Part shown: positions 12,071-22,464 of the stretch, piece by piece
Layout of the letters: every line of letters starts with the position of its first letter
Position numbering within the stretch: the stretch's first letter is position 1
Assembly: GCA_029531795.1 (NCBI GenBank)
Contig: JAPEIS010000013.1
Coordinates: 682,001-746,000, forward strand
DNA: 64,000 bases
Source: Sclerotinia nivalis
Taxonomy: Eukaryota > Ascomycota > Leotiomycetes > Helotiales > Sclerotiniaceae
Direction: 5' to 3'
The notes under the pieces: model-generated
Told to the model about the DNA's origin: nothing
The model's input: the letters and a program-made list of their open reading frames with translations, nothing else
The model's database searches: none
Position numbers and translations under genes: made by a program

Positions 12071-13392
12071 TCAAAGATTCGCAGTCTCCTGTTGCGTCTT
12101 CCTAACAACCTTATCCACAGCTTGTGCAAAATAATCAATATTATTCGTATTCAATCCCGCCATACTAATTCTTCCGTTGTTCGTCATATACACATGAGCC
12201 TCACTTCTCAACTCCAAGACTTGTTTTTCACTCAACCCCGTGAATGAAAACATGCCGATTTGTTCAGTGATATGGTTCCATTTTCCAGGTGTACCCATTT
12301 CTTCTAGCTTTGATCGAAGTTCTTTGCGCATGGTCATGATTCTTCCGGACATTTCTTTTAAGTTCTCTTCCCACTCCTTGAATAAAGCTTCGTCGTTTAA
12401 GATTGTGCTTGCGATTCTAGCACCATATGCTGGAGGATTTGAGATTTCGGATCTCTGTAAAACGGCCAATTGACTCGCAATTCTACCAATCGTCTTTTCC
12501 GCATCTTGACCCGCTCCAGTTACGAAATGGAAACATCCAGCACGTTCACTATATAGACCAAGATTCTTGGCAAAAGACTGAGCGATACAAAGTTCAAAGC
12601 CTTGTTCGATGAAATAACGAATGGCCCATGCATCATTTGCCAAATCACCAGAAGCAAAGCCTTGGTATGCGCAATCGAAGAAAGGGAAATGTTGTTTTTG
12701 TTTCAGGAGGACGGCAAGTTCTTTCCATTGATCTTTTGTTGGATCAACACCAGTGGGGTTATGTGCACAAGCGTGTAGGAGAATAATACTCTTATCAGGA
12801 GCATTTTGGATAGTATTCTTCATGCCATCGAAATCCAAACCCTTTGTAGATTTTGAGAAGTATGGGTATGTAGCGACTGGAAGATGAACATTGGAGAAGA
12901 TTTGATGATGATTTACCCATGTTGGGTTACTCAAATAAACGGTTGGAGAATTGGGGTAGAATTTCTTGAAAAAGAGAGCACCGAGATGAACGGCTCCAGT
13001 ACCGGATATAGTTTGAATGGAACAAGCGCGTTTATCGGCGAGAGCTGGAGAATCAGCTCCTAACATAAGTTTCGCGGCAGCGGATGTGAAAGTGTTGAGA
13101 CCGGCGATGGGAAGGTATTCGTGATTTAAAGCGGGGTCATTACGAAGGATCTCATCGGCCTAGAAACATATATATTAGCAGCTATCAGACAATGTTTAAA
13201 GATTTTAAATACCTTCTTAACAACTGGCAGAACCCAAGGTTTTGCATTATTATCTCTATAAGCACCAATACCCAAATCGACCTTCTTATCAAAAGTATCA
13301 GCACGATAAGCAGCCATCAAGCCAAAGAGGGGATCTTCTGGAGCTTTAGGAACCGTATCCTCTGGAAAACTTGTGGCAGATAATTGAGACAT
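12071..13392 (-). CDS. Aspartate aminotransferase, cytosolic type
   Basis: Two exons: 13392-13213 (60 codons) and 13159-12071, with a 53-bp intron (13212-13160) in phase 0, donor GTATTT and acceptor CTAG. The spliced protein has 422 residues. It is a PLP-dependent class I aminotransferase interconverting aspartate plus 2-oxoglutarate with oxaloacetate plus glutamate. Visible are HNPTGVDPTKDQW, FDCAYQGFASGD, the Schiff-base lysine in SFAKN at residue 258, and the substrate-carboxylate arginine in NGRISMAGL near the C-terminus. It starts directly with MSQLSATSFPED and has no mitochondrial presequence, so the cytosolic form is favoured. The C-terminus is -TANL, a weak resemblance to a peroxisomal PTS1. 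The stop lies about 2.1 kb from the next gene's 3' end. Confidence 0.95.
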
Positions 13393-14168
13393 ATTAATTG
13401 AAATAATGTGAAGTTCTTTCTTGAGGAGAAGAAAGGGATGAAAGGGATGAAAAGGATGAAAAGGATCTTGAAGATGATTGAGGAGAGTAATAAATGTGAG
13501 TGAAGGGAGAAGAAGATGGATTTAAATGTCATAATATATTCTTGGCATCCTTGAGTACAGTAACATTAAACAGCGCAAACATGCGGGACGGAGACCCGTT
13601 GTCTCGCTTGGCAAAATCTGGGGTGACTTTATAGGATTACAATGTAAAAATGGGATATTTTTTGTATTAAAGTTTTAGCTAATGGTAAGCAATAATGATT
13701 TGAAGACCAATTAAATGAGGAGGTTTATTGTATGTGACCATCGGACTTGAGGAACTAATAAATGCTTTCTCTGCTTTCTCTGCTTATAATATGTAGATAG
13801 GCCGAGGTACGAATTCCCCCTCTACATTAATTTAATCCGAGGGATGTCTCAAGACTACACGGTACAGACATCTCAGGAGATACCTCCAAATACTTTAGAA
13901 TATCATCAACAATTCGGTATTGATTTTAAGTTCAAACGCATGTGCCGACCCGTAATACATTCCCGTGACAGATTCCCTTTTACGGTTTGCAGATACCTGG
14001 CCAAGTAAGTCACGATAATCGTCAGCCAAACAGGTAACTCTATGTGAATGATATATAGTTGATTGGTGCGGCTCAACGGAAGATCGATTCATGATAAGTT
14101 TCAGATATCAGATATCCCACTTCTACTTCCATTTTCCATTTCCACTTCTGTAACTAACTAAATTCATA
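13393..14168. other. Intergenic: aminotransferase promoter and syntaxin 3' end
   Basis: The two flanking genes are both on the minus strand, so this holds the aminotransferase promoter and the 3' region of the upstream SNARE gene. Just upstream of the start codon the leader has a short imperfect repeat of GATGAAAAG type (about 13431-13466). Nothing else is recognised. Confidence 0.5.
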
Positions 14169-15334
14169 TTATATCACTAGATCCCATAGGACTAGGAAAG
14201 CACTAAGTCCACATGATGCATAGAATACATACTTTGCTGTACTCTTTCGTTGAGTTGCCCTTTTCAATTCCTTATTACCTCCCCCAACATTTTCTGTAGT
14301 TTGATGGGATTGGTCGGCTAGGATTTCGATTTGTTCCGCTTGTGATGCTACACTATTCAAGAGTTGCGTCTGAAGCTCCGAGATTTCAATCAAGGACTTT
14401 TCTGCTGTTCTGTAATAAGTCAGTACAAGTAAGGTCAATAACCATCGATGAACACAGTGAACATACTTGACTTGATCCAAGGTACTCTGATAATGTTTCA
14501 ACATGTCATGATTCTCTTGTTCAAACATTTGTATTTGTTCCGGACTCAACCCTTGTTCAGGGAAGGAGGTTTGCGATGGTGATTGTGCCTCCAAGTGAGC
14601 ATTTCCACTTGAAGTATGTTTTGCCGATGATGACTCCCCAAAGCCCACAAGATCCGGCATCATTGCTCGAGATTTTGCAAGATTACTCTTGTTCTTCTCC
14701 ATCTCCCTCATGATTCTCTTCTCCATCATTGAAGCTTGAAGGTTACCACATTCTGAAAGCTTTTGCCGTAGATACCACACAACACTATCTCGATGCATCT
14801 TAATTGCATTTAGTTTTGCTTCTTCCAACTCTTGCTCCATGGATTTTGATTGTTCTCCACCTCCTGCTGCCCAATTTCCAAATCGTCCCAAAGTTCGTGC
14901 ATATTTATTTTGTATTATGAGTGCCTCTGCGGTATATCGTATGCCTTCAGCCTCATCCATACTTCGTATACTAACATTTAGTTCTCGTAATAATTTTTTC
15001 GTTTCCGCATCGATTTCTTCGCGCTGGCGATCGTTCAAATGTCGCCATTGTTTCGTTTTGGAAGATATATTGGTTCGCCTTGGAGGAGGTGCTGTTGAAA
15101 GGTAGGATTGTCGGATATCCCTTAAATAGCTATTTAATGAAGCTATATGTGAGTTCTGATAGAGTTCATAAGTACTTAAGTTATATCAGCGAAAGAGTGG
15201 TTGCTATGACGTACTATTCGATATGCCTCCTTTAAGAACTCATCAATATCCTGAAGGGTCAAAGAGGGATCTGCTGTAAGAGGAGCATTAAGCTCTTTCA
15301 GCAATTTATTGAACTCGGGAGTGATGTCTGTCAT
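14169..15334 (-). CDS. Syntaxin-18 / Ufe1-type ER Qa-SNARE
   Basis: Three exons: 15334-15215, 15155-14467 and 14409-14169. The introns are 59 and 57 bp (donors GTACGT and GTATGT, acceptors TCAG and ACAG). They give a 349-residue protein, the second intron splitting a lysine codon. The N-terminus MTDITPEFNKLLKE and the segment EAYRINSHIASLNSYLRDIR, formed exactly across the first junction, are typical of the syntaxin-18 N-terminal domain. A SNARE helix (about 275-320, SLIEISELQTQLLNSVASQA...) precedes a single C-terminal membrane anchor (about 329-348, YVFYASCGLSAFLVLW), so the protein is tail-anchored with its bulk in the cytosol. The family acts in Golgi-to-ER retrograde fusion with Sec20, Use1 and Sec22. 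A nearer acceptor (ATAG at about 15144) breaks the frame. Confidence 0.88.
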
Positions 15335-16087
15335 AATTGGATCATGTATCGAAAAGATCAATGCTTCAATATACTATACTATAGTATTGTATGTAGTTGT
15401 TGTACAATGTGTGTTCAAACTGAAAGCTTTGAGCAACTCCAATAAAGCTGGCCAGAATGCGATGATGGATTGACAAGGCTGAAATAAAACTAGAAATTGT
15501 TTATGTAAGAAGTTTAAGCTTTTGCGCCCCACCAATGACTGCCGACCATTTGAGTTAACTCCATGGATCACAATGAGAGACGAGATTCTTGTACTCACTC
15601 CATACAACTTTACAAGACCTCATCTCAACTTCTTACGCATTCTCTCCCCTCTTCAACCTCTGTACGCAACTTCCTACCATTGCAACGGTTGCAACGGTCT
15701 CTCCTTCCTATATCGCAATATATACTTGCGATTACCGCTCTCGATGGGATTATGCCGATCACATGATGGATGCATACCTCGATTGCGAAATCGGTGCGAG
15801 GACACGGGGATCGTTCGACGAATCAACATCTGTCAAAGGATGGATTGGATCTATAGTGCCGTTAAGCACCACTAAAATGGTCAAGATTTGAGGTCGATTT
15901 CTACCATTCTAAGCAACTAAATGGGAATAACAAAGATAGTCCAAATGTTCGGCTTTAATCTATCTTTCACAAGTATATCTCTATAACACTTTCCAGCGGT
16001 AAGTATTTTTTCACATTCTCTCGGCCATTTTCTCATTATTATCTTTTTCACTCGTATACCACTTTCACATGTTTGAATTTCTTCATC
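15335..16087. promoter_or_regulatory. Divergent promoter region, syntaxin / MFS antiporter
   Basis: About 750 bp between divergent start codons. Overlapping open frames of 67-117 codons on the plus strand (15522-15891) have no family resemblance and are more likely leader or chance frames. A GTAAGT at about 16001 in the MFS leader has no plausible acceptor before the start codon. Confidence 0.5.
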
Positions 16088-17866
16088 ATGTCTGAAGAGA
16101 ATCGTCTTGAAAATGCAGAAAAGTCACAAGAAGCCGAAGCGAGTTTACAAGGTGCCATGGTCACCAATGAATCAAATCAATGCCCAGAAGATTCTACCGT
16201 AGAGGAAGCAGAGAGATTACCGGAACGTGTCTCTATCCACGATCAATCCTCGTCTTCATCGTCAGTAGCAGAAGATCAAGATGATACACGCGATCTCGAA
16301 TTGGCACCTGTTACTTCCGGCCCACCATATTCGGCTTTTGGTGTGTGGAAGAAAAGCTATATTGTCGGCATGTGCACATTGGCAGCTTTCATCTCTCCTA
16401 CATCTGCCAACATTTACTTCCCGGCGCTTAATCCACTCGCTGCTGACCTTGGTGTATCGAATACCCTCATTAATTTAACTCTCACATCTTTCATGATCTT
16501 TCAAGGTCTCGCGCCAACGGTTTTTGGAGATTTAGCAGATATGGCTGGAAGACGACCTACATATATTATTGCATTCATTATATACTTGGGCGCAAATATT
16601 GGTCTAGCGTTACAGAACAGTTATGCTGCTTTGTTCATCTTACGATGTTTACAAAGTTGTGGAAGTAGCGGTGCCATCGCTTTAGGATTTGGAGTCGTTG
16701 CAGATGTATCCACAAGTGCTGAACGGGGATCTTACATGGGAATTGTTGGAGCTGGCACCATGATGGGACCAGCTTTAGGGCCTGTGATCGGTGGTATCTT
16801 GGCACAATTCCTGGGATGGCGTGCAATTTTTTGGTTTCTCGTAATCCTCGCAGCTGTGTTCCTCATACCATTTACTCTTACGGTTCCTGAAACTGGTCGG
16901 AACATTGTTGGTAATGGATCTATCCCACCTCAAGGTTGGAATATGACGGTTATTGAATGGTGGCAATATCGCAAAGAACAAAAGTCTGCAGATGGACTTT
17001 CTCGGACGGCAACAGCTGAAAGTAGAAGAGCCGCGCAGGCCGACCTTGCAAGCAAACGAAAACTACGATGGCCAAATCCTCTAAAAACAGTATACATCAT
17101 CATGGAGAAGGATGTTGCCATGGTGTTATTTTACAATGCTCTACTATACACAGCGTTCTATGACGTTACAGCTTCTATACCACAACTTTTCAAGGAAATA
17201 TACGGGTTCAATGACTTACAGATTGGTCTATGCTATCTCCCGTTTGGATGCGGTTGTGCGTTGGCTAGTATCATCAATGGTAAAATGTTGGATCGAAATT
17301 ACAAGAAAATTGCCCGAAATATCGGATTCAGCATCGATCGTAAGAGGGGCGATAACCTGAGACATTTTCCAATTGAAAGGGCTAGACTAGAGATAATCTG
17401 GCCTCTCTTGAGTGTGGGGCTTGCTTGCTATCTTTGTTATGGTTGGGTTCTGGAGAAGAATGCTAATTTAGCTGCACCTCTCATTCTTCAATTCTTGTTA
17501 GGGCTTTGCATTAACGGTTCTTTCAATATTCTTAGCACACTTGTTGTTGATTTATATCCACAAAGTGCATCTACCGCCACAGCTGCAAATAATCTTGTAC
17601 GATGTCTACTTGGTGCAGGTGGAACAGGTATCATTACTATTATGATCGATCATATGGGAAGAGGATGGTGCTTTACATTCATCGCTCTTGTGTGTATTGC
17701 CACATCTCCAATGTTATGGATTGAATTGAAATGGGGACCGGTATGGAGAGAAGAAAGAATGGTAAGGTTAGAGAAGCAGGCTGAAGAAAAGAAATCTAGA
17801 GAGGAGGCAGAAGAGGCTAATGCTCAAGTAACGCAAAACGATGGAACGACGAACGAGAAAGTTTAA
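16088..17866 (+). CDS. MFS multidrug/H+ antiporter, DHA1 (12-TM) family
   Basis: Intronless, 592 residues from the ATG at 16088 (context atcATGt). A TTG five codons upstream extends the frame but is not a credible start. A hydrophilic, acidic N-terminus of about 85 residues precedes 12 membrane segments (about 88-560). MFS motif A is FGDLADMAGRRP (about 147-158), in the loop between TM2 and TM3, and the antiporter motif C is GAGTMMGPALGPVIGG (about 221-236). A long central loop follows TM6. The sequence resembles the Qdr/Aqr1 branch, which exports drugs, weak acids, polyamines or amino acids at the plasma membrane in exchange for protons. The charged C-terminus (EKQAEEKKSREEAEE) is cytosolic. 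Substrate is not predictable. There is no neighbouring biosynthetic cluster. Confidence 0.92.
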   Translation: MSEENRLENAEKSQEAEASLQGAMVTNESNQCPEDSTVEEAERLPERVSIHDQSSSSSSVAEDQDDTRDLELAPVTSGPPYSAFGVWKKSYIVGMCTLAAFISPTSANIYFPALNPLAADLGVSNTLINLTLTSFMIFQGLAPTVFGDLADMAGRRPTYIIAFIIYLGANIGLALQNSYAALFILRCLQSCGSSGAIALGFGVVADVSTSAERGSYMGIVGAGTMMGPALGPVIGGILAQFLGWRAIFWFLVILAAVFLIPFTLTVPETGRNIVGNGSIPPQGWNMTVIEWWQYRKEQKSADGLSRTATAESRRAAQADLASKRKLRWPNPLKTVYIIMEKDVAMVLFYNALLYTAFYDVTASIPQLFKEIYGFNDLQIGLCYLPFGCGCALASIINGKMLDRNYKKIARNIGFSIDRKRGDNLRHFPIERARLEIIWPLLSVGLACYLCYGWVLEKNANLAAPLILQFLLGLCINGSFNILSTLVVDLYPQSASTATAANNLVRCLLGAGGTGIITIMIDHMGRGWCFTFIALVCIATSPMLWIELKWGPVWREERMVRLEKQAEEKKSREEAEEANAQVTQNDGTTNEKV

Positions 17867-18778
17867 TGATACCTTACCTATTTTAATGATGATTTGGCGT
17901 TTGTATCTAGCATTAGCTGACTTGCTTTCTGGCACATACCCGCTTGCGTTTTATTTAAAATCTATTGTATGTATTGAGGAAATGAGGAAACAACGGGGCA
18001 ATAGGGCAATGGGAAGAGATGGGTTTCTTGTTAAAGTTTGGAGGGGCAGTAATATAGCTTAACATGCTACCTCAATATTCTACACAATATGAATGGATGA
18101 TAAGCATCATTGTATCAACTTTTGAGCCGGACTTAATAATGCGTTCTAGAAGAGTTTTTTTTATTTCCAAGTTTGTGGGGTTGCATCCAAAAAAAAAAAA
18201 AATCTCATGCACCCTGGCTTACATTTCCTCATGCGTGGGTAATTCTGGCGTAATCTTGACATAGCATTTATCCGGAAATGTCGGGTCCACGGTCGGATCT
18301 CTTCAAAATATTGGTAAGCATATATGAATGGAAACAACAAGTTGGGTTGTTATTTTCCACTTTCTTTCTTTTTGAAATGATGGAAGATTTCGGTCATGAA
18401 TTTCTTGTGGTCTTTGAATTCTTGATATGATTGTTCTTTCTGATGATGTGTCCTCGGATAAACTAGTGTTTAGCTGTGATATTCCTGAAAAGTATCAATT
18501 TTTGGGGGCCTTGGATGTGGGATTTTTACATTAAAGAAGAGTAAATGAAAGATATTTTATACTCCGGCTCATCCTCATTTACAGTCTGCATCAAAGGCGG
18601 TTGGATACTCACCTAATGCATGCCCCATCACACTCAAAGGTACCTCTACAAACACAAAACCATTTCATCATCGTACCTTCCAAACACACTTTCAATTCAT
18701 CCACATCCAATTCACCAATGTCTCTTTCCCTCACTGTCTCAATCATCCAATGTCAAACAAATTCATCTTCAAAACAAG
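17867..18778. other. Intergenic, MFS 3' end to PAQR promoter
   Basis: About 900 bp between two plus-strand genes, with a 13-base A run at about 18190 and an oligo-T at 18156-18162. Short open frames here show no homology that I recognise. Confidence 0.5.
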
Positions 18779-20011
18779 ATGGATACATCCAAACTCGAAG
18801 ATTTCGCCATCTCAAACCTCCCACAATCAGAATCAGACAAACCTCCCGAACCTCCCGTCTATCGACAAATTTTAACCCAAGCCTCACACACGGGTTTAAT
18901 CACCTACGATGACCTACCATCCTGGCACCAAGACAACCCCTCAATCTATACATCCTACCGACCCATCACCCACTCCATACCCCGCTCCCTAAAATCCCTC
19001 TTCACCCTGCACAACGAAACCCTAAACATCCACACGCATTCTCTCCCCTTCCTCACCTGTCTGCTCCTCACCGGACTCATCTTCTACATCTTCTCCATCT
19101 ATTTTCCGCACAGTCCATTGGTTGATAAATTCATCTTTGCTATCTTCTTTCTTACGACCACAATTTGTATGGGTCTTAGTACGGGATATCACACGTTGAT
19201 GAATCATTCGAAAGGGGTGGCGGGGATATGGTTACGGTTGGATTTTTGTGGAATTGTGGTTGCGATTTTGGGGGATTTTGTTACGGGGATTTATGTCGCG
19301 TTTTATTGTGAGTGGAGGTTGCAGGTGGGATATTGGGTTATGGTTTGTGCTCTTTTTTTTTTTTTGGCTTTTTTTCTTCGTTTTTCTCCTTACTTTCGTT
19401 TCCTATTATTCAAATCCCCAGATTATCAACAATCTCGGCTCAGCAAATTCTTACACTCTACGCACAGATCATAACCCTAACCTCTACAATCCTGATACTC
19501 CTCCTCCATCCACATTTCCAAGGTCTCCAATGGCGCACTTTCCGCGTGTGTATGTTTATTGGAACTGCATGTTCGGCTTTCGCACCGATTATTAATGGGA
19601 TTGTTTATTTTGGATGGCATGAAGTGGTGAGGGGGACGGGTATGCCGTGGTATCTTGGAGAGGGGGGATTACTTGTTTTGGGGGCGGTTGTTTATGCTGT
19701 GAGTTTTTCCTTTTCTTCTAAGTTTAATTTTTCTCATTCCTGCTCGGGAAGGAAGGGGTGTTTGTTCAGTTGGGACTACTTGGGTAGATTCAGATAAAGA
19801 ATATTAGGAGAAGAAAGAGGAGAAATAAAACTAATGAAAACTGAAACAGTTACGAATACCAGAATGTTATTTCCCGGGTAAATTCGATATAATAGGTCAT
19901 TCGCATCAGATTTTTCATATTCTGGTTGTGGGAGCTGCGGGGTTGCATTTGGTGGGATTGTTAAAGGCGTATAGTTATGAGTATTATCATCCGAGATGTG
20001 GGATGAGGTAG
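18779..20011 (+). CDS. PAQR / hemolysin-III-type membrane receptor (Izh-like)
   Basis: Three exons, 18779-19342, 19468-19698 and 19850-20011, all joined in phase 0, give 318 residues. The introns (125 and 151 bp) use GTTTGT/ACAG and GTGAGT/ACAG. The acceptor at 19467 is chosen because it restores the spacing usual in the family; one 24 bp upstream (after 19443) is also in frame and would add 8 residues. Seven membrane segments follow a cytosolic N-terminus of about 95 residues. Family signatures are GYHTLMNHS (about 136-144), LRLDFCGIVVAILGDF, and HSHQIFHILVV in the last exon, whose histidines bind zinc in adiponectin receptors. Yeast Izh relatives are linked to zinc and sterol homeostasis. 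The first half of the gene is notably pyrimidine-rich. The stop is 26 bp from a G-rich minisatellite. Confidence 0.9.
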
Positions 20012-20036
20012 TTAGGGGCTTGAGGGATGAAAGTGA

Positions 20037-20142
20037 AAAGGGGAAAGGGGAAAGGGGAAAGGGGAAAGGGGAAAGGGGAAAGGGGAAAGGGGAAAGGGGA
20101 AAGGGGAAAGGGGAAAGGGGAAAGGGGAAAGGGGAAAGGGGA
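20037..20142 (+). repeat. AAAGGGG heptamer minisatellite, G-quadruplex-prone
   Basis: About 15 nearly perfect copies of the 7-mer AAAGGGG, followed by degenerate GAAGGGTAGAAGGG words to about 20176. Regular four-guanine runs with three-base loops on the plus strand fit the classic G-quadruplex pattern. It starts 26 bp after the stop codon of the PAQR gene, so it lies in that gene's probable 3' UTR on the sense strand. Confidence 0.95.
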
Positions 20143-20176
20143 AGGGTAGAAGGGTAAAGGGAGAAGGGGAAGGGGA

Positions 20177-20878
20177 TATGTGAATGAGAGGGCTTCTGGA
20201 AAGGAAAAGTTGAGAAGGCAAAAGGAGGAGGGTTTAAAGTGAAGGAGTTGGAGGGTTCTAAGATGTGAAAGGTGATGGCGATTGGGCTTGAGGTTGAGAT
20301 GTCTAAAATCTTGAAGGTGATAATTTGATCGCTGGTTGGCTGGATAAGTAATGTGTATGATTGATTGGTGTAATAGAGCTGTAGACTACCGAGGAGTTTG
20401 ATTAGTCTTAGCATTCGGTTGGATATTGATATTGATGATGGATTAATGAATGACGTGTAATGAAGAAATAGCTTCTTCTACTTGCAACTTGGAACTAGTA
20501 TGAAAAATGCATAGCATATAATAAGATGATATGAGATGAGCTGCTTTGGATTTACGCCAACAGATAACAGAAGCTTTACCCAAAAAACCTCCCAAGCATA
20601 TTAGGCAACTCCTATCATAATATCCGATTTGAACCCTGGTAATGACGTTTATGAGCACACATATATATATGGCTGCTTATCTACAGGTATTCGGGCCCGA
20701 TAAATGATGGCTGAGAAATAACTATCACTAGTCCCCATAACCCGTTTGTTTGAAACTTATGTTGGCTCCTAAAAAAAGGAGACTTGGATCTTGTTGAAAG
20801 AATCACTGGATGTTCGAAGTGTTCGTCCTCAAAGGAAAGGTAAATGTTACGACATGATTCGCTTCGGCTGTCTTACCC
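20177..20878. other. Intergenic, downstream of the PAQR gene
   Basis: About 700 bp with no recognisable gene. The minus-strand open frames overlapping the minisatellite are products of the repeat. Confidence 0.5.
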
Positions 20879-21028
20879 CTATTTTGAATGAGATTTTTCT
20901 GGATCGTGTTCTTTCCTATCGTTCTCATCATTAATATCATCATCATCATCATCGTCAGATATCGATCCATCTATAGCATCTTTGATATCCTTCCCCTTCT
21001 TGTGAGGCTTGACTTCGGAGTTGAGCAT
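20879..21028 (-). CDS. Short acidic open frame, possible 3' remnant of the AAA+ pseudogene
   Basis: A 49-codon frame starting MLNSEVKPHKKGKDIKDAID, followed by an aspartate run and an Asp/Glu/Lys tail. The same frame is open upstream of this ATG for about 14 codons (reading KRLTPRLVHI just before it), so it may be the end of a longer coding sequence. Composition and lysine/acid bias look coding-like. It lies on the same strand as, and just downstream of, the decayed AAA+ ATPase, and could be that gene's former C-terminal tail. It has no recognised domain and may not be expressed. Confidence 0.3.
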   Translation of the reverse strand: MLNSEVKPHKKGKDIKDAIDGSISDDDDDDDINDENDRKEHDPEKSHSK

Positions 21029-21239
21029 GATGTGAACCAGACGAGGAGTTAATCTTTTTAGACCTAAGATCCTCAGTCATCAGATACGCCGGAGACACAT
21101 TATCTACCCTCCATGCATCTCGATATACAATCTGTCAATCTCATCTTTACTTCCTATCCGAAGAGCGACAGGGTATACATACATCAACCCCCCATTTATT
21201 GCCAATTTACCAATTTCTTCGAAATCGAAATGCGATTAC

Positions 21240-22290
21240 TTTTAAAATAAATCGGTGGTGAGAGGTTTTGTTGCATAGCTTTATTCAGCTAATACTATTA
21301 ATAGCGATTTGGAATGTATTACGTACGGTATTTGACGGCTATTTAGATAGCGTTCATCTTTTCCATTTCCTTGAAATGTTTTCTGGAAAATTGGCGGATT
21401 TTTCTTCTTTTAGTGGTTATTTTTTTGTACTTTTTCTTAAGATACTATTTTAGATTGGATGGATGGTTGTTCCAGGTAATTTTTGGGGGGGGGGGGGGTT
21501 TCCAAGTCTAAGGAGGGTAGTTCAGGCATGATGAATGCGTGGCTTGAATGCTGGATTGATTGTACCGATATGGTTATTTGGCTAGAATAGTATACCATAA
21601 TTGGTTAATGTACTGCAAGAGTACGAGTATATTTGGAGTGATATACCTTATGCTATAATATTCCAAGGTTCTTAGAAAGACTTAGGCTTGTCAGTAGCTA
21701 TATCAAGCAAGTACTTCAAAAAGAATTTCGTACCAGAGAAAATTGCATTTCGTGTCGAATCTGTCCCATCACATTTATGTAAGAATACACCGTCCCCAGA
21801 ATAATCGTAAGCAGATATCACAGCACCTGCTCGATTGAAATCCCGGAACAAAAACAATATCAACGTACTCCGCCTCAACTATCAAAAGCACAAAAACCCA
21901 TCTATGAGCAAGCTACAAGTTTTTCTCCAAATTCTCTTCCATCTTTTCCACTGTATTTCCAATATCTCCGCAAGTCATCGGAAATACTGGACGATGTGTG
22001 TGCTCCGCAATGCATTCAGCCGTAGTTGTTTTGCTAAGTCCGGGCATTCCATGCAGGAGGATTATCAGGCTTTCTTCTTTCTCACGAATCAAATCCATTT
22101 CAATATTTCTATTTTCATGAAAATGTCGCTTGCTCTCCGGACCATGGGCATGGTTGCTTACCGGAGCGAGAACTGTTTCTTTGAGAACATATTTATAAGC
22201 ACACTATGGTACAAGAGCAGATCATCTCTTTCGAGGTCTGTGGTATGGTGCCTGGATTTAAAAAGTTCTTGCACTCGGGCTTGAAAAGAT
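21240..22290 (-). pseudogene. Degenerate AAA+ ATPase pseudogene
   Basis: Read on the minus strand, pieces of a fungal AAA+ ATPase appear in the right order. A linker (QARVQELFKSRHHTTDLE, about 22281-22228) comes first. Next is a Walker A region LIILLHGMPGLSKTTTAE (about 22070-22015) in which the P-loop glycine before Lys is Ser. TCGDIGNTVEKMEENLEKN follows, then an in-frame stop at 21915-21913. Beyond it AHRWVFVLLIVEAE is a broken Walker B, RNAIFSGTKFFLKYL lies near 21757, and a lid-like LNSRQIPYVIH lies near 21345-21310. Active relatives read LLHGPPGVGKT, LLLDEAD and NGRQIRN at these places. Spacing between the pieces matches one collapsed gene. Several frame changes and stops make function impossible. 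The N-terminal half typical of the family is absent. Confidence 0.7.
21485..21498 (+). repeat. Poly-G tract
   Basis: Fourteen consecutive guanines, inside the decayed AAA+ ATPase region. Length is likely unstable and open to sequencing error. Confidence 0.8.
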
Positions 22291-22464
22291 CATAAGATGC
22301 TTGATTAATTGGAAATTCTCGGTGAGTCCAATCATTCCCACAGCATCCACAAGTCCACAAGTTCCAAGATAGTTGGCATTCAAAGATACTTCATTGTGAT
22401 GAGATTGCTCTGTCTTGATATTTCTTCTCTACTAATCTACTCTATACATCATATACATAAATAC

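Noticed and set aside
16001..16087. Possible 5' UTR intron with GTAAGT before the MFS gene
   Set aside because: No AG acceptor occurs before the start codon.
20625..20660. GGTTCAAATC word on the minus strand resembling a tRNA T-loop
   Set aside because: The flanking bases do not form a T-stem and no acceptor or anticodon arm could be found. No tRNA, rRNA or CRISPR array was recognised anywhere in the window.
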